A stretch of 64,000 nt of DNA. Origin: Streptomyces sp. ISL-43. Lineage in GTDB: Bacteria > Actinomycetota > Actinomycetes > Streptomycetales > Streptomycetaceae. Below are positions 44,536 through 53,073 of this stretch, piece after piece. Position numbers and translations under genes: made by a program. How positions within the stretch are numbered: position 1 is the first letter of the stretch; every line of letters begins with the position of its first letter. The notes beneath the pieces were generated by a model, which had not been told where the DNA came from, did not search any database, and worked only from the letters and a program-made list of their open reading frames with translations. The stretch covers positions 1 through 64,000 of the forward strand of contig NZ_JAGGOT010000001.1 of the NCBI RefSeq assembly GCF_018614195.1. Direction: 5' to 3'.

Positions 44536-44915
44536 TTTGGCGCCTCTCACCAGGCACTCCTGCCGTCTCGCGCTCGGCACCATGATCTTCGGGCAGTCCG
44601 CCTGGGGGCCGCCGGCGCCCAGATCGCGGGGCAGATCCTTGAGACCTACCGTCTACCAGGCCCGGACCAGGACACGGCGCTTCAGTCCAGTACCCGTTGC
44701 AGTCGCCGCCCGGCCGAGGCGCTGCGGTGGCGCGAACGCCGTCCCCTCGGCCGGTGCGGGGCAGGCGCGCCGCGGGCAGCTGGGTTCCGGCTCACGGTGT
44801 TGGAGGGTGGCGGCGGAGGGAGAGCCCGCAGGTGCCGTACACCTGCACACGTCACCACGGGAAACGATTCAAGGTCGCGAGCCCGCCGATACCGACGGGC
44901 AGACTCACCTCAGGC
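44536..44915. other. Degenerate stretch, no supported gene
   Basis: This is 380 bases of GC-rich sequence with only short overlapping frames and no ribosome site or family motif. It is probably decayed element sequence. Confidence 0.35.
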
Positions 44916-45248
44916 CTAGGCCGACGGCGTTGACGAATCGGCGGCGCGGCGGTATTCGGCGTTGATGCGCTGCGCCTCTTCGAGCTGGTCTTCGAGGATG
45001 ATGATGCGGCAGGCGGCCTCGATGGGGGTGCCCTGGTCGACGAGTTCGCGGGCGCGGGCGGCGATGCGCAGCTGGTAGCGGGAGTAGCGGCGGTGTCCGC
45101 CGGCGGAGCGGAGCGGGGTGATCAGGCGGGCTTCGCCGAGGGCGCGGAGGAAGGCCTGGGTGGTGCCGAGCATTTCTGCGGCCCGGCCCATCGTGTAGGC
45201 GGGGTAGTCGTCGTCGTCGAGACGGCCGAACGAGTCGTCTGCTGTCAT
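44916..45248 (-). CDS. MerR-like HTH regulator
   Basis: This 110-residue protein (MTADDSFGRLDDDDYPAYTMGRAAEMLG) has a MerR-type winged helix: YTMGRAAEMLGTTQAFLRALGEARLI and RSAGGHRRYSRYQLRIAARARELVDQG. The C-terminal ILEDQLEEAQRINAEYRRA is a short coiled coil for dimerisation. It lacks the effector domain and metal cysteines. Such short forms are common in Streptomyces and resemble BldC in size. The ATG at 45248 follows GAGAGG at 5 bases. No target is known. Confidence 0.82.
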   Translation of the reverse strand: MTADDSFGRLDDDDYPAYTMGRAAEMLGTTQAFLRALGEARLITPLRSAGGHRRYSRYQLRIAARARELVDQGTPIEAACRIIILEDQLEEAQRINAEYRRAADSSTPSA

Positions 45249-46262
45249 TGAACCTCTCTCATGGAACGCGTGGAGGGGCCCTGGTGCCGTATGGCACCAG
45301 GGCCCCGAAGGAACTACTACACCATCTGCCGGCCCTGGTACTGCGCCGACCTTCTGTTTCCGCCGACCCGACCGAGCTGCTGTCGGGGGTGCGGGGATCG
45401 CGGTTGCTTGACCGGAGACCACCTCACTATCGATGTCCTGCGGTACCCGGGCTCAGACTTCCGCCCGGGCGATCCTGATGGCGCTCGGCTCCTCCGTTCT
45501 TCCCTCTGGATCAATCACTTACCAAACGGGAACTGCGTACTGCTGTTACTGCGAACTGCTTGTACTTCTGGTGATGCGAACTGCTCAGTGGCCTGTGCCA
45601 GCGCCACTCTCTTCGGCAGCCAGCCCCGTCGCCCATCCTGCGTCTGCTCTGGCTTAGAACCCCACTGCCGAACTTCCCGGTGCGCGCGCCCGCAGCCGAC
45701 GCCTTCACCGAGGTACCACTCACTGGCTTCACTGCTGGGTACTGCGAACTGCTCTTACTGGTACTGCCACTGCGGTACTGCTTGCGGCGGCCCCTGATCA
45801 CTGCGGGCCACCCGGTCCGGTCGTCAGTCCCGTCGCCGTCCTGCAACCACCCTGGCTTCGGAACTCCACCACCGCACCGTCCTGCGCACTGCAACTGCGG
45901 GTACTGCTGCCCGGCAGTTCGTCTCTGCCAGGCCCTGCTGTCTCTCTGGGCTACGAGAGAAACCATAACCACGCCACAGCCCAATGTCTACTCTGGCCGA
46001 GATAGATTTTCCCGCCCGCTGAGGACAGCTAGGCTTTCACGGTCGGCCCAGCATGTGCAGAGCATGCTGCGCTGCAGGTCAGTCGCTCGAGAGGTCCGCG
46101 GCCGAGCGCGTGGGGGATCCGGGTTTCGCCGATTGGCGTCGTACTCCGACTGCTCTTCGACCCGCCCTTGGAGACCGAGCCGGGTTGGCGCACAAGGGGC
46201 GGGGCACAGGGATCAGGTAGGCAAGGTCCGGGCGCGCATGATCCAGAGACCAGGGTGACCTG
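45249..46262. repeat. 1-kb non-coding region with TACTGC/CTGCGAACTGCT repeats
   Basis: No frame here looks coding. Between about 45530 and 45910 the motif ACTGCGAACTGCT and its parts recur: ACTGCGAACTGCT near 45548-45560, TGCGAACTGCT near 45575-45585, TACTGCGAACTGCT near 45740-45753, and TACTGC several more times to about 45910. The region is upstream of the leftward MerR-like gene and may be its leader or regulatory region. Confidence 0.45.
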
Positions 46263-46655
46263 ATGAACACGATGGCTGAGAGCGTCGCAACCATTCGTTC
46301 CGCGGCGGTTGTTGCAGATGCACGCTATGCCGCGCGAGCCTTCCTGGATCGTCTGCGGCAGCCGGCGATGGCCGCAGAAGCCGCGGACACCGTGGTCTTG
46401 GTCGTGTCCGAGCTCGTCACGAACGCCCTGCGCCATGGCGGAGGCATCTGCACCTTGGAACTGACGGCCCACGCGGAGGACATTGAGGTGGCCGTCCACG
46501 ACCCCAGCCCGCACGCGCCGCGCCTGCGCACCCCTGACATGGACGGCGGCACCGGGGGGTTCGGCTGGCCCATGGTCAACCGCCTCGCCCGAGCGACCGC
46601 GGTCACCCGTCGGGCCTCCGGCGGGAAGACGGTGAGTGCCCTTCTCGCCTGGTAG
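46263..46655 (+). CDS. RsbW-like ATP-binding anti-sigma/regulatory kinase
   Basis: This 130-residue single-domain GHKL ATPase has N-box VLVVSELVTNALRHGGG and G-box regions VAVHDPSPHAPRLR and GGFGWPMVNRLA. It is the size of the small Streptomyces RsbW-type kinases that bind sigma factors or anti-sigma antagonists and are opposed by SpoIIE phosphatases. The PAS-GAF-SpoIIE protein encoded at 53.1-55.1 kb on the same island could act on the same pathway. GACCAGGGTGACCTG precedes the ATG. Confidence 0.82.
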   Translation: MNTMAESVATIRSAAVVADARYAARAFLDRLRQPAMAAEAADTVVLVVSELVTNALRHGGGICTLELTAHAEDIEVAVHDPSPHAPRLRTPDMDGGTGGFGWPMVNRLARATAVTRRASGGKTVSALLAW

Positions 46656-46703
46656 CGCGAACGCTGGAGCGGGCGGAAAGGCTCGTGCATAGAATCTGCT
46701 CCC

Positions 46704-47063
46704 ATGTCGAAGCCTGACCAGCTGCTCGTTGACGTCGCCACCCTGGTGGAGTCCGGGCAGAGCAACCAGATGTCCCTGACCGTGGTCACCGGCGGTGCTG
46801 TCATCACCGGTCGGCTGGCTCCCGAAGCCGTGTGGAGGCAGAGGGTGTCGGAGGTTCTGACGGACTCGGCCCGCCTGGGCGAGTTCTCCGCCACCTTCAC
46901 AGACACGACACGTCGGGAGGGGCCGCCCACCCATCTGCACTTCCACGTGGCCCGCATCCTGCAGGGCACGGTGGGGATCCCGGAGACGGGTGGGATGTAC
47001 CGCGTCTCGATCCCGGATGTCAGCGCCTGGACCGTGGGCGACTTCAGCTACTCCGACCACTGA
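46704..47063 (+). CDS. Unknown small protein, GvpU-like at best
   Basis: This 119-residue protein shows a beta-rich pattern (MSLTVVTGGAVITGRLAP, PPTHLHFHVARIL, GGMYRVSIPDVSAWTVGDFS). The layout faintly resembles gas-vesicle accessory protein GvpU, but no other gvp gene is present, so no function is assigned. A TAGAAT element lies about 13 bases before the ATG, and a strong hairpin follows the gene. Confidence 0.55.
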   Translation: MSKPDQLLVDVATLVESGQSNQMSLTVVTGGAVITGRLAPEAVWRQRVSEVLTDSARLGEFSATFTDTTRREGPPTHLHFHVARILQGTVGIPETGGMYRVSIPDVSAWTVGDFSYSDH

Positions 47064-47098
47064 CCCAGCGCCGCGTAGAGAAACCCGTCGGTATGCGG

Positions 47099-47130
47099 GA
47101 GGGCCCGACCGGCGTGCCGGTCGGGCCCTC
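47099..47130. terminator. Hairpin terminator
   Basis: A 15-bp perfect stem (47099-47113 with 47116-47130) lies between the convergent genes ending at 47063 and 47168. Confidence 0.75.
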
Positions 47131-47167
47131 CTCGCTGTTCGGGTTCGGCTCGCGCCGGCCCCGTCGG

Positions 47168-47479
47168 TCAGACGGCCACCGGGATGCCGAGCATCGCGGA
47201 TGCCTGCTGGAACGGGCTGAGGACGCCCGTGGGCGCGGTGGCCCGGGGAATGCCGCGGCAGGTGAAGCCGAGCTGGGTCATGGCCCGGAGGACTTCGCCG
47301 ACGCTGAAGTCGCGGCGGTCCTGGCGGGTGATGACCTGGCCGACCTGCTTGACGGGGTAGGTGCGACGGCCGATGATCACGGACTCGCCGATGACCTGCT
47401 CCGGCTTGACGCCCTTCATCGATTCCAGGACGCCGCTCTTGGTCAGGTCGAACGGGAAGCGGGCGATGACACAGCGCAT
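47168..47479 (-). CDS. SCO5918-family protein
   Basis: This 103-residue protein begins MRCVIARFPFDLTKSGVLESMKGVKPE and continues VIIGRRTYPVKQVGQVITRQDRRDFS. I recall this family (named after SCO5918) as a companion of DEAD-box helicase and cold-shock genes in Streptomyces, and the same company is found here. The function is unknown. It is leftward, 47 bases downstream of the CBS gene, and likely in one transcript with it. Confidence 0.72.
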   Translation of the reverse strand: MRCVIARFPFDLTKSGVLESMKGVKPEQVIGESVIIGRRTYPVKQVGQVITRQDRRDFSVGEVLRAMTQLGFTCRGIPRATAPTGVLSPFQQASAMLGIPVAV

Positions 47480-47526
47480 GAATGCCTCACAGGAAGAAGG
47501 GGACGGTCGTGCCGCGGTGAGGCGGT

Positions 47527-47931
47527 TCAGCGGGCAAGGGCGAGGACGCCCAGAGCGCTGCCCTGCTCGTCGACGACGGGCAGGGCAGCGAGCCTGCGGT
47601 AGCGCATCGCGTGCTGGGCCTCGGCCATCGTGGTCCTGGGCGAGGTGAACGGCCCGCGGTCGCCGAGGATGTCGCGCAGCCGGATCCGGTCCGTGTACGC
47701 ATCGCTGTCACGGGCGGCGGCGAGCTGAGCCGAAGTCACCAGCCCGGTGCACAGCCCGTACTGGTCACAGACGAGCAGATGACCCGCGCGGGCACTGGCC
47801 ATGACGGACAAGGCCACCTCGACCGTCATGTCGTCACAGATCTGGGGGCCGACCGCCTCCATGGCGTCGTCCACCGTCCGGTGCACAGGGTTGGCACTCA
47901 CCGGGCGGGGCTGCATCTGGACCAGCGTCAA
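47527..47931 (-). CDS. CBS-domain pair protein
   Basis: This 134-residue protein has two CBS motifs: VGPQICDDMTVEVALSVMASARAGHLLVCDQYGLCTGLVTSAQL, and then FTSPRTTMAEAQHAMRYRRLAALPVVDEQGSALGVLALA. CBS pairs bind adenosyl nucleotides and sense energy state. The start is most likely TTG at 47931, because AGGAGG lies 6 bases upstream. The ATG at 47916 has no ribosome site. The helicase gene lies 46 bases upstream on the same strand. Confidence 0.75.
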   Translation of the reverse strand: MTLVQMQPRPVSANPVHRTVDDAMEAVGPQICDDMTVEVALSVMASARAGHLLVCDQYGLCTGLVTSAQLAAARDSDAYTDRIRLRDILGDRGPFTSPRTTMAEAQHAMRYRRLAALPVVDEQGSALGVLALAR

Positions 47932-47977
47932 AACGTGCCTCCTGCAGAGATGGGTCAGTTTCCTGATCACGTGGTTG

Positions 47978-49486
47978 TCAGGCCGCCGCATCGAAGGCGG
48001 ACTGCCGCACACTGATGCGCCGGGCAGCCGATACGGGGTTGCGTCGGCCGCGGGAGGCCGCGCTGCGCTTGGGCCGCTCGGACACCGGCGCGGTGATGGT
48101 GACCGGGACGCCGGAGGGGGCCTGGGCGCCGGTGATGCGGTTCAGGGCTTCTTCGCCCGAGCGGACCTGGGTGGTCTGCGGGGTGATGCCCGCGGCCGTC
48201 ATCAGCCGGGCCATGTCGCGGCGCTGGTTGGGGGTGACCAGGGTGACGACGCTGCCGGACTCGCCGGCACGGGCGGTGCGGCCGCCGCGGTGCAGGTAGT
48301 CCTTGTGGTCGGTCGGCGGGTCGACGTTCACGACGAGGTCGAGGTTGTCGACGTGGATGCCGCGGGCAGCGACGTTCGTGGCGACCAGGACGGTGACGTG
48401 TCCGGTCTTGAACTGGGCCAGGGTGCGGGTCCGCTGGGGCTGGGACTTCCCGCCGTGGAGAGCGGCGGCGCGGACTCCGCTGTTGAGGAGGTCCTGGGTG
48501 AGGCGGTCCACGGCGTGCTTGGTGTCCAGGAACATGATCACCCGGCCTTCGCGCGCCGCGATCTCCGTCGTCATCCGCTGCTTGTCGGCGCCGTGGACGT
48601 GCAGGACGTGGTGCTCCATCGTCGTCACCGCACCGGCCGAGGGGTCCACCGAGTGCACGACCGGGTCGGTCAGGTAGCGGCGCACCAGTAGGTCGACGTT
48701 GCGGTCCAGGGTGGCGGAGAACAGCATCCGCTGGCCTTCGGGGCGCACCTGGTCCAGGAGGGCGGTGACCTGGGGCATGAAGCCCATGTCGGCCATCTGG
48801 TCGGCTTCGTCGAGGACGGTGATCGCGACCTGGTTCAGCCGGCAGTCACCACGGTCGATGAGGTCCTTCAACCGGCCCGGCGTGGCCACGACGACCTCCG
48901 CGCCGCCACGCAGCGCGCCGGCCTGCTTGCCGATCGACATGCCGCCGACGACCGTGGCCAGACGCAGCTTCACGGCGCGGGCGTACGGGGTGAGGGCATC
49001 GGTCACCTGCTGCGCCAGCTCACGCGTCGGGACCAGGATCAGGGCGAGGGGCTGGCGAGGCTCGGCACGCTGCCCGGCGGTTCGGGCCAGCAGGGCCAGC
49101 CCGAACGCCAGGGTCTTGCCGGAGCCGGTCCGGCCGCGGCCGAGCACGTCGCGGCCCGCGAGGGTGTTGGGCAGGGTGGCGCCCTGGATCGGGAAGGGCA
49201 CGGTCACGCCCTGCGCGCCGAGGGCGGCCAGCAGCTCCCCGGGCATGTCGAGATCGGCGAAGGCCAGGGCGGCGGGCAGCGCGGGAGTGATCGTCTTCGG
49301 CAGGGCGAACTCGCCCTGGACCGCGGCGGGCCGGCGGCCGTAGCCGCCCGAGCGGCTCGGACTTCCGGAACGGCTCGGGGTGGACGAGCCGAAGCGGCTG
49401 CCCCGAGGCGAACCAGCGCCAGCGCCGAAAGCGGGGCCGCCGGTGCGGGTGCGAGAGGAGCGCTCGTTCTTACGTGTGGGGTTCAT
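47978..49486 (-). CDS. DEAD-box RNA helicase (island paralog)
   Basis: This 502-residue protein has Q motif PFPIQGATLPNTLAG, motif I GRTGSGKTLAF, Ia VPTRELAQQV, II VLDEADQ, III FSATLD, V VATNVAARGIHVDN and VI YLHRGGRTARAGESG. The N-terminus is a Ser/Arg/Gly-rich 60-residue extension. DEAD helicases unwind RNA, often in the cold. It is a paralog of the larger core helicase at 60.1-62.5 kb and shares its motifs. GGAAGG precedes the ATG. A cold-shock gene lies upstream on the same strand behind a terminator. Confidence 0.9.
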   Translation of the reverse strand: MNPTRKNERSSRTRTGGPAFGAGAGSPRGSRFGSSTPSRSGSPSRSGGYGRRPAAVQGEFALPKTITPALPAALAFADLDMPGELLAALGAQGVTVPFPIQGATLPNTLAGRDVLGRGRTGSGKTLAFGLALLARTAGQRAEPRQPLALILVPTRELAQQVTDALTPYARAVKLRLATVVGGMSIGKQAGALRGGAEVVVATPGRLKDLIDRGDCRLNQVAITVLDEADQMADMGFMPQVTALLDQVRPEGQRMLFSATLDRNVDLLVRRYLTDPVVHSVDPSAGAVTTMEHHVLHVHGADKQRMTTEIAAREGRVIMFLDTKHAVDRLTQDLLNSGVRAAALHGGKSQPQRTRTLAQFKTGHVTVLVATNVAARGIHVDNLDLVVNVDPPTDHKDYLHRGGRTARAGESGSVVTLVTPNQRRDMARLMTAAGITPQTTQVRSGEEALNRITGAQAPSGVPVTITAPVSERPKRSAASRGRRNPVSAARRISVRQSAFDAAA

Positions 49487-49736
49487 TCAGAACCTTCCTT
49501 GATACGGCACATATCAAGGAACTCCCACAGCGGAAGAGCAGCGCAGAGAATCACAAGAACGGGCCGAATGGAATGCGAAAGCGAATCTGGCCACAGAGGA
49601 TCTGTACGGGCGCAGGCGCTGAAATGGGCGACGTCAGACGGATGTGAAATCCAGGACGCCGATCGAAGGGTGCGGCTCCGAGGAGGTCGCAACCCTGAAT
49701 GCTCCGTCCCGCAGGCGAAGTCACTGCGGGAAATGC

Positions 49737-49782
49737 GTGCAGCTGGGGCCCGCACCCCGAGGGATGCGGGCCCCAGCTGCAC
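49737..49782 (-). terminator. Strong hairpin after the cold-shock gene
   Basis: A perfect 18-bp stem (49737-49754 with 49765-49782, loop 10) lies 15 bases beyond the cold-shock stop codon. It separates the short cold-shock transcript from the helicase gene. Confidence 0.8.
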
Positions 49783-49796
49783 AATGCGCGTCAGCG

Positions 49797-50000
49797 TCAG
49801 GCGGGAACGATGTTCTCGGCCGTGGGGCCCTTCTGTCCCTGTGCGATGTCGAAGGTGACTTTCTGGCCTTCGATCAGCTCGCGGAAGCCTTGGGCGGCGA
49901 TGTTCGAGAAGTGGGCGAACACGTCCGCGCCGCCACCGTCCTGCTCGATGAAGCCGAAGCCCTTTGCCGCGTTGAACCACTTCACGGTGCCAGCAGCCAT
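49797..50000 (-). CDS. CspA-family cold-shock protein
   Basis: This 67-residue single OB-fold protein has RNP1 KGFGFIEQD and RNP2-like DVFAHFSNI, starting [14 protein letters not shown]. It should bind single-stranded RNA and DNA and act as an RNA chaperone. AAAGGAG precedes the ATG at 50000. About 250 bases of AT-richer leader upstream fit the long 5' UTR common in cold-shock genes. Confidence 0.92.
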   Translation of the reverse strand: MAAGTVKWFNAAKGFGFIEQDGGGADVFAHFSNIAAQGFRELIEGQKVTFDIAQGQKGPTAENIVPA

Positions 50001-50565
50001 GCCATATCTCCTTTGGGGCAGTACACCGGAATCCGCACTATGCGGACACCGTGTCGCCGCGATGATGCCCCGCCCGGAGAATGACCAGGAAATACAAAGT
50101 GCTTCCATGTGGCGCGGAGGCCGACTGAAGGCACTTGAAGTTTTTGGGTACCAAAACTGCAACCGAGATCGACAGTAGCATGCTGCAGTGGCTTGCGTAC
50201 GTTAAATATTGCCACTCTGTATGTTGTGGCAAAAACCCTCCCTTCGAGGTCCGTTAAACTCTCAGACCGCGGGCACAGATATTCATTCACCTCGATTGCA
50301 GCGTCTTGGACAAGGGTGTCCGCCAGCTGCGCGTGTGCAGCTCGTCGGAACGTGAGCCTGCGGGCGGGCCCGGAGCGCCCGTCCCGAGTGGCCAGCGGCT
50401 CGCAGACTGGCAGGCTGGCCGGCGCCGGGTGGCGGTGACGTGGCACGCAGCCTGCACGCAATGTCCCGCCGATCGCCTGCCGGTGAGGAAAAGGACTCGG
50501 TAACCCCATCGGATCTCTCCGCCAACCCATTCGCTCAACCATCGACTTGGGAGAACTAGACAACG
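50001..50565. other. Cold-shock leader and intergenic region
   Basis: There is no supported gene. The first 250 bases, upstream of the leftward cold-shock gene, are AT-richer than average and may be its regulatory leader. The remainder is GC-rich without recognisable signals. Confidence 0.35.
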
Positions 50566-50598
50566 AAGAAGGCACAGGTCGCTGACCTGGGCCTTCTT
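50566..50598. terminator. tRNA-type terminator hairpin beside the tRNA-Gly remnant
   Basis: AAGAAGGC (50566-50573) pairs with GCCTTCTT (50591-50598). The inner arms CAGGTC and GACCTG extend the stem after one unpaired base. Confidence 0.65.
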
Positions 50599-50603
50599 GT
50601 CTG

Positions 50604-50646
50604 AGCGGATGACGGGAATCGAACCCGCGCTCCGAGCTTGGGAATC
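50604..50646 (-). pseudogene. tRNA-Gly (CCC) 3'-half remnant, probable attachment scar
   Basis: Read on the minus strand this is the anticodon loop with CCC, the T arm GCGGGTTCGATTCCCGT and the acceptor end ATCCGCT of a tRNA-Gly. Everything 5' of the anticodon loop is missing. Hairpin plus 3' half copies the layout of the tRNA-Lys remnants, which suggests a second integration event by an element specific for tRNA-Gly. Confidence 0.65.
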
Positions 50647-50720
50647 TATGGCGCGCAGGGCATCTGTAGGGCCTGCTCTGGCAGTGAGGCGCCTGACCCT
50701 CTTCGCGTGTGTGAGGGGAT

Positions 50721-50993
50721 TCAGCCGTGCTCTTCCTCCTTGGATTCCATGTGGCGGATTCCTTCGTGGGTGAGGGTGGCCATCGCGGGGGTGTTGCCCG
50801 GCTCCCAGTCGACGGTGATCAGCCCTTCGCCCGCCAGGTAGGTGCAGGCGGCGGCCAGATCCTGTTCCGGTACGTGGAGGTCGCGCCGTAGCTGCGCTCC
50901 GGTGATGCCGAGGAGGCGGTTGCCTTCGACGGCTTCGTACAGGACCTGGAGCACCTGATCGCGGTAGGTCTTGCGTTCGCGCAGTGTGGCCAT
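50721..50993 (-). CDS. Small winged-helix-like protein of unknown function
   Basis: This 90-residue protein (MATLRERKTYRDQVLQVLYEAVEGNR) has a helix-helix-wing pattern: LLGITGAQLRRDLHVPEQDLAAACTYLAGEGLITVDWEPG, then MATLTHEGIRHME. It looks like a minimal winged helix, possibly DNA-binding. GAGAGG lies 8 bases before the ATG at 50993. It is the last gene of a leftward group of four. Confidence 0.6.
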   Translation of the reverse strand: MATLRERKTYRDQVLQVLYEAVEGNRLLGITGAQLRRDLHVPEQDLAAACTYLAGEGLITVDWEPGNTPAMATLTHEGIRHMESKEEEHG

Positions 50994-51037
50994 GACCGCG
51001 TCCTCTCGTGTGCGGGGTGGGCTTCGGGCCGGGGCTC

Positions 51038-51304
51038 TCAGGTCTCGTCGGAGTGGGCGCCGGTGCCGACGGGGGTTCTGCTGGCGGCCAGCCAGGAGCG
51101 GGCGGGGCCGGCGGGTGTTGCCGTGTCCACGGTGAGGTGGAGGCGGGTGTTGCCGTCGAGACCGGGGTAGCTGCGCTGTTCCGCGCCGCCGAAGCGCTGG
51201 CGGAGCGCCTCCGCGACCGCTCGGGCGGCTTCGGGGGTGTGCGCGATGATCCGGACCTCGGCGTGTCCGAGCGACGGCAGTATCTGGGTCTCGATGTACT
51301 TCAC
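51038..51304 (-). CDS. Unknown small protein
   Basis: This protein of about 88 residues is read from the GTG at 51304 (KYIETQILPSLGHAEVRII). It shows a beta-alpha-beta pattern (HAEVRIIAHTPEAARAVAEALRQRFG, NTRLHLTVDT) and no recognised family. The start is uncertain; GAAGGGAA lies about 12 bases upstream. It sits between the small membrane protein and the winged-helix-like protein. Confidence 0.5.
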   Translation of the reverse strand: MKYIETQILPSLGHAEVRIIAHTPEAARAVAEALRQRFGGAEQRSYPGLDGNTRLHLTVDTATPAGPARSWLAASRTPVGTGAHSDET

Positions 51305-51409
51305 GTGGGCGTGTTCCCTTCGGAGTGGGCGGAGAAGTCGGCGGGTGGGCGCGGGCGCCCACCCGCTGGTCCCGGTCACGAGGAAGGCCCGTTCCTCACC
51401 GGTCCTTCC

Positions 51410-51598
51410 TCACCGGTCGGCATCCGTGCGGTGGGCTCGACGACTGGTGTCGTCCGGCAGACCGGGAGGTCTCGGCAGGGGCTCGCTGAAGTGGTGGGCC
51501 GCGATCCGCGCGTCGTGCTGGGCGTTGAGCAGGTGGATCAGGCGCATTCCGATACCGGTCATGAGGATGATCACCGCGATGAGGACGATGGTCTCCAC
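51410..51598 (-). CDS. Small single-pass membrane protein
   Basis: This 62-residue protein starts with a hydrophobic helix (ETIVLIAVIILMTGIGMRLIHLL) followed by a basic soluble tail. I chose the GTG at 51598 because GGAGG lies 8 bases upstream; that site overlaps the end of the DUF5994-like gene, so the two are probably coupled. Confidence 0.6.
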   Translation of the reverse strand: METIVLIAVIILMTGIGMRLIHLLNAQHDARIAAHHFSEPLPRPPGLPDDTSRRAHRTDADR

Positions 51599-51603
51599 GG
51601 AGC

Positions 51604-52179
51604 TCACCTCCAGCCGTTCCCGGGCAGCGGGAGGGTGCGTGGGTCCATCGGATTCCCGAAGGGGGACATGCAGGCCCCGCCTTCGCTCTCCCAGCCGGCT
51701 TCCTGGCGCTGGGCGTCGCGGATGCCGCGCCCGATGGCGGCTTCGTTGGCCATCAGGACGCCGGCGGTGAGGACGCTGCCCGGGATCGAGGCGGCGGCCA
51801 TCAGGCGGGCCGCGGCGGCGGGCTCGGTCTCGGGCGGGACGATGAGGAGGTCCCAGCGGCCGACGGTGTACGAGAGCAGGATCAGCTTGTCGGGGTCCTG
51901 TTCGGTGAACCAGCCCACATGCAGCGCCTGCCTGTCCGTGGGAACCATGTGAGGGATGACCGGCCAGCGGGTGGGGTTCACGGTGACGCGGGTGATGCGC
52001 CCCCAGGGCTCGTCCAGGGCGGCGGCCAACGCAGGGAGCTCGGCTTCGAGGTCACGGGAACGAGGCCACCAGGCACCGTCCAGCTGGCCGACCAGAGCAG
52101 TCTTCGGCGTAAGGGACAGGCGTGCCGGAACGAGGGGAGCAACCACGCGGGACTCGGCGCGGCCAAGGGTCGTAGTCAT
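51604..52179 (-). CDS. DUF5994-like protein
   Basis: This 191-residue protein has RLSLTPKTALVGQLDGAWWPRSRDLEAELPALAAALD and RVTVNPTRWPVIPHMV, which match the actinobacterial DUF5994 pattern as I recall it. No function is known. The ATG at 52179 was chosen; the frame upstream lies in the promoter region and carries a long palindrome. Its stop is 5 bases from the next start. Confidence 0.72.
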   Translation of the reverse strand: MTTTLGRAESRVVAPLVPARLSLTPKTALVGQLDGAWWPRSRDLEAELPALAAALDEPWGRITRVTVNPTRWPVIPHMVPTDRQALHVGWFTEQDPDKLILLSYTVGRWDLLIVPPETEPAAAARLMAAASIPGSVLTAGVLMANEAAIGRGIRDAQRQEAGWESEGGACMSPFGNPMDPRTLPLPGNGWR

Positions 52180-52194
52180 GTCGCGGACCCGTCC

Positions 52195-52218
52195 CCGGGC
52201 CGTTCGCGAACGGCCCGG
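52195..52218. promoter_or_regulatory. 24-base perfect palindrome before the DUF5994-like gene
   Basis: The half-site CCGGGCCGTTCG is followed directly by its reverse complement, without a spacer, 15 bases upstream of the ATG at 52179. It is a candidate operator or leader hairpin. Confidence 0.45.
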
Positions 52219-52468
52219 TGCAGTGATCGCCGGAAACGACGTCCGCAGGGGAGCGGGTGTGCGAAATACTCCCGGTCTCTCTACCGTACTCCCGGCCGTG
52301 GTCCCATAAGCCGGTTCTGACCAGGTATTTCCGGCAGCGACGGTGAGGTCGGAGAGTGGCTTCACTGCGAGGGCGGCCGGAGTACCGTGAAACGACGGAG
52401 CATTTCCCCGCTCAACAGCCCTCCCGACGCCGCTGCCGGCCGTCGGCCGGGGTGTCGCCGTACCGTGA

Positions 52469-52807
52469 GACAGGCGAACCGTCGCGACCGAGCTGCCCGC
52501 CCTGATCACGGCACTGACCGGGCACCTCGGGACCATCACACGGGTCGGCCGGGACGCCACCGCCTGGCAGGACATCTCGACCCGCCTGGTCATCGACGAC
52601 CAAGTCGTGCACCTCGACTCGGACCCGGTAGGCGACGACACCGTGCTCATCACCCGCGGCCACGACGACCACTTCGCCCTGCTGGTGCCCCCGCAGACGA
52701 CCCCTGACGCCGCCCGCGAAGCGATGGCCCGTGCCGTCCGCGCAGACAACATCACCCAGGCCGCCCAGATCCTCATCGCCCCCACCACCGACCCTGCGGA
52801 CGCGTAG
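52469..52807 (+). pseudogene. Unknown gene without a clear start, probably 5'-truncated
   Basis: The frame reads ELPALITALTGHLGTITRVG, then DISTRLVIDDQVVHLDSDPVGDDTVLITRGHDDHFALLVPP and looks coding throughout. It opens after a stop at 52466-52468, and the first standard start is the GTG at 52607, in the middle of the apparent domain. Either the 5' end is lost or translation starts at an unusual codon. No family is recognised. Confidence 0.5.
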
Positions 52808-53073
52808 CCCGGGAGTGGCGGTGACGGCCGGCTGAAGCGAACTGAGACCGGGAAGGGTGTCGTCCTCTGGGCTGGACGGCCTGTTCTTCCTCCTGATCAT
52901 CGGCATGGTGTTTCTGGCGCATGGCCACCGGCCGCCTCGTTGCTCGTGCAGAGGTGCGGGGTCGGCTGTGGGGGAGGGAGGATGGGAGGCGCCGGGAGTC
53001 GCGGGCGGCAAAGGCGCGGGCAGAATCCGGCCCGGGACGCCCAGCCCGAGCAGCGGGTGGAAGGAGTTCCGGG

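Noticed and set aside
45261..46258. Cys-rich rightward frames as coding genes
   Set aside because: The composition follows the short DNA repeats; there is no family motif and no ribosome site.
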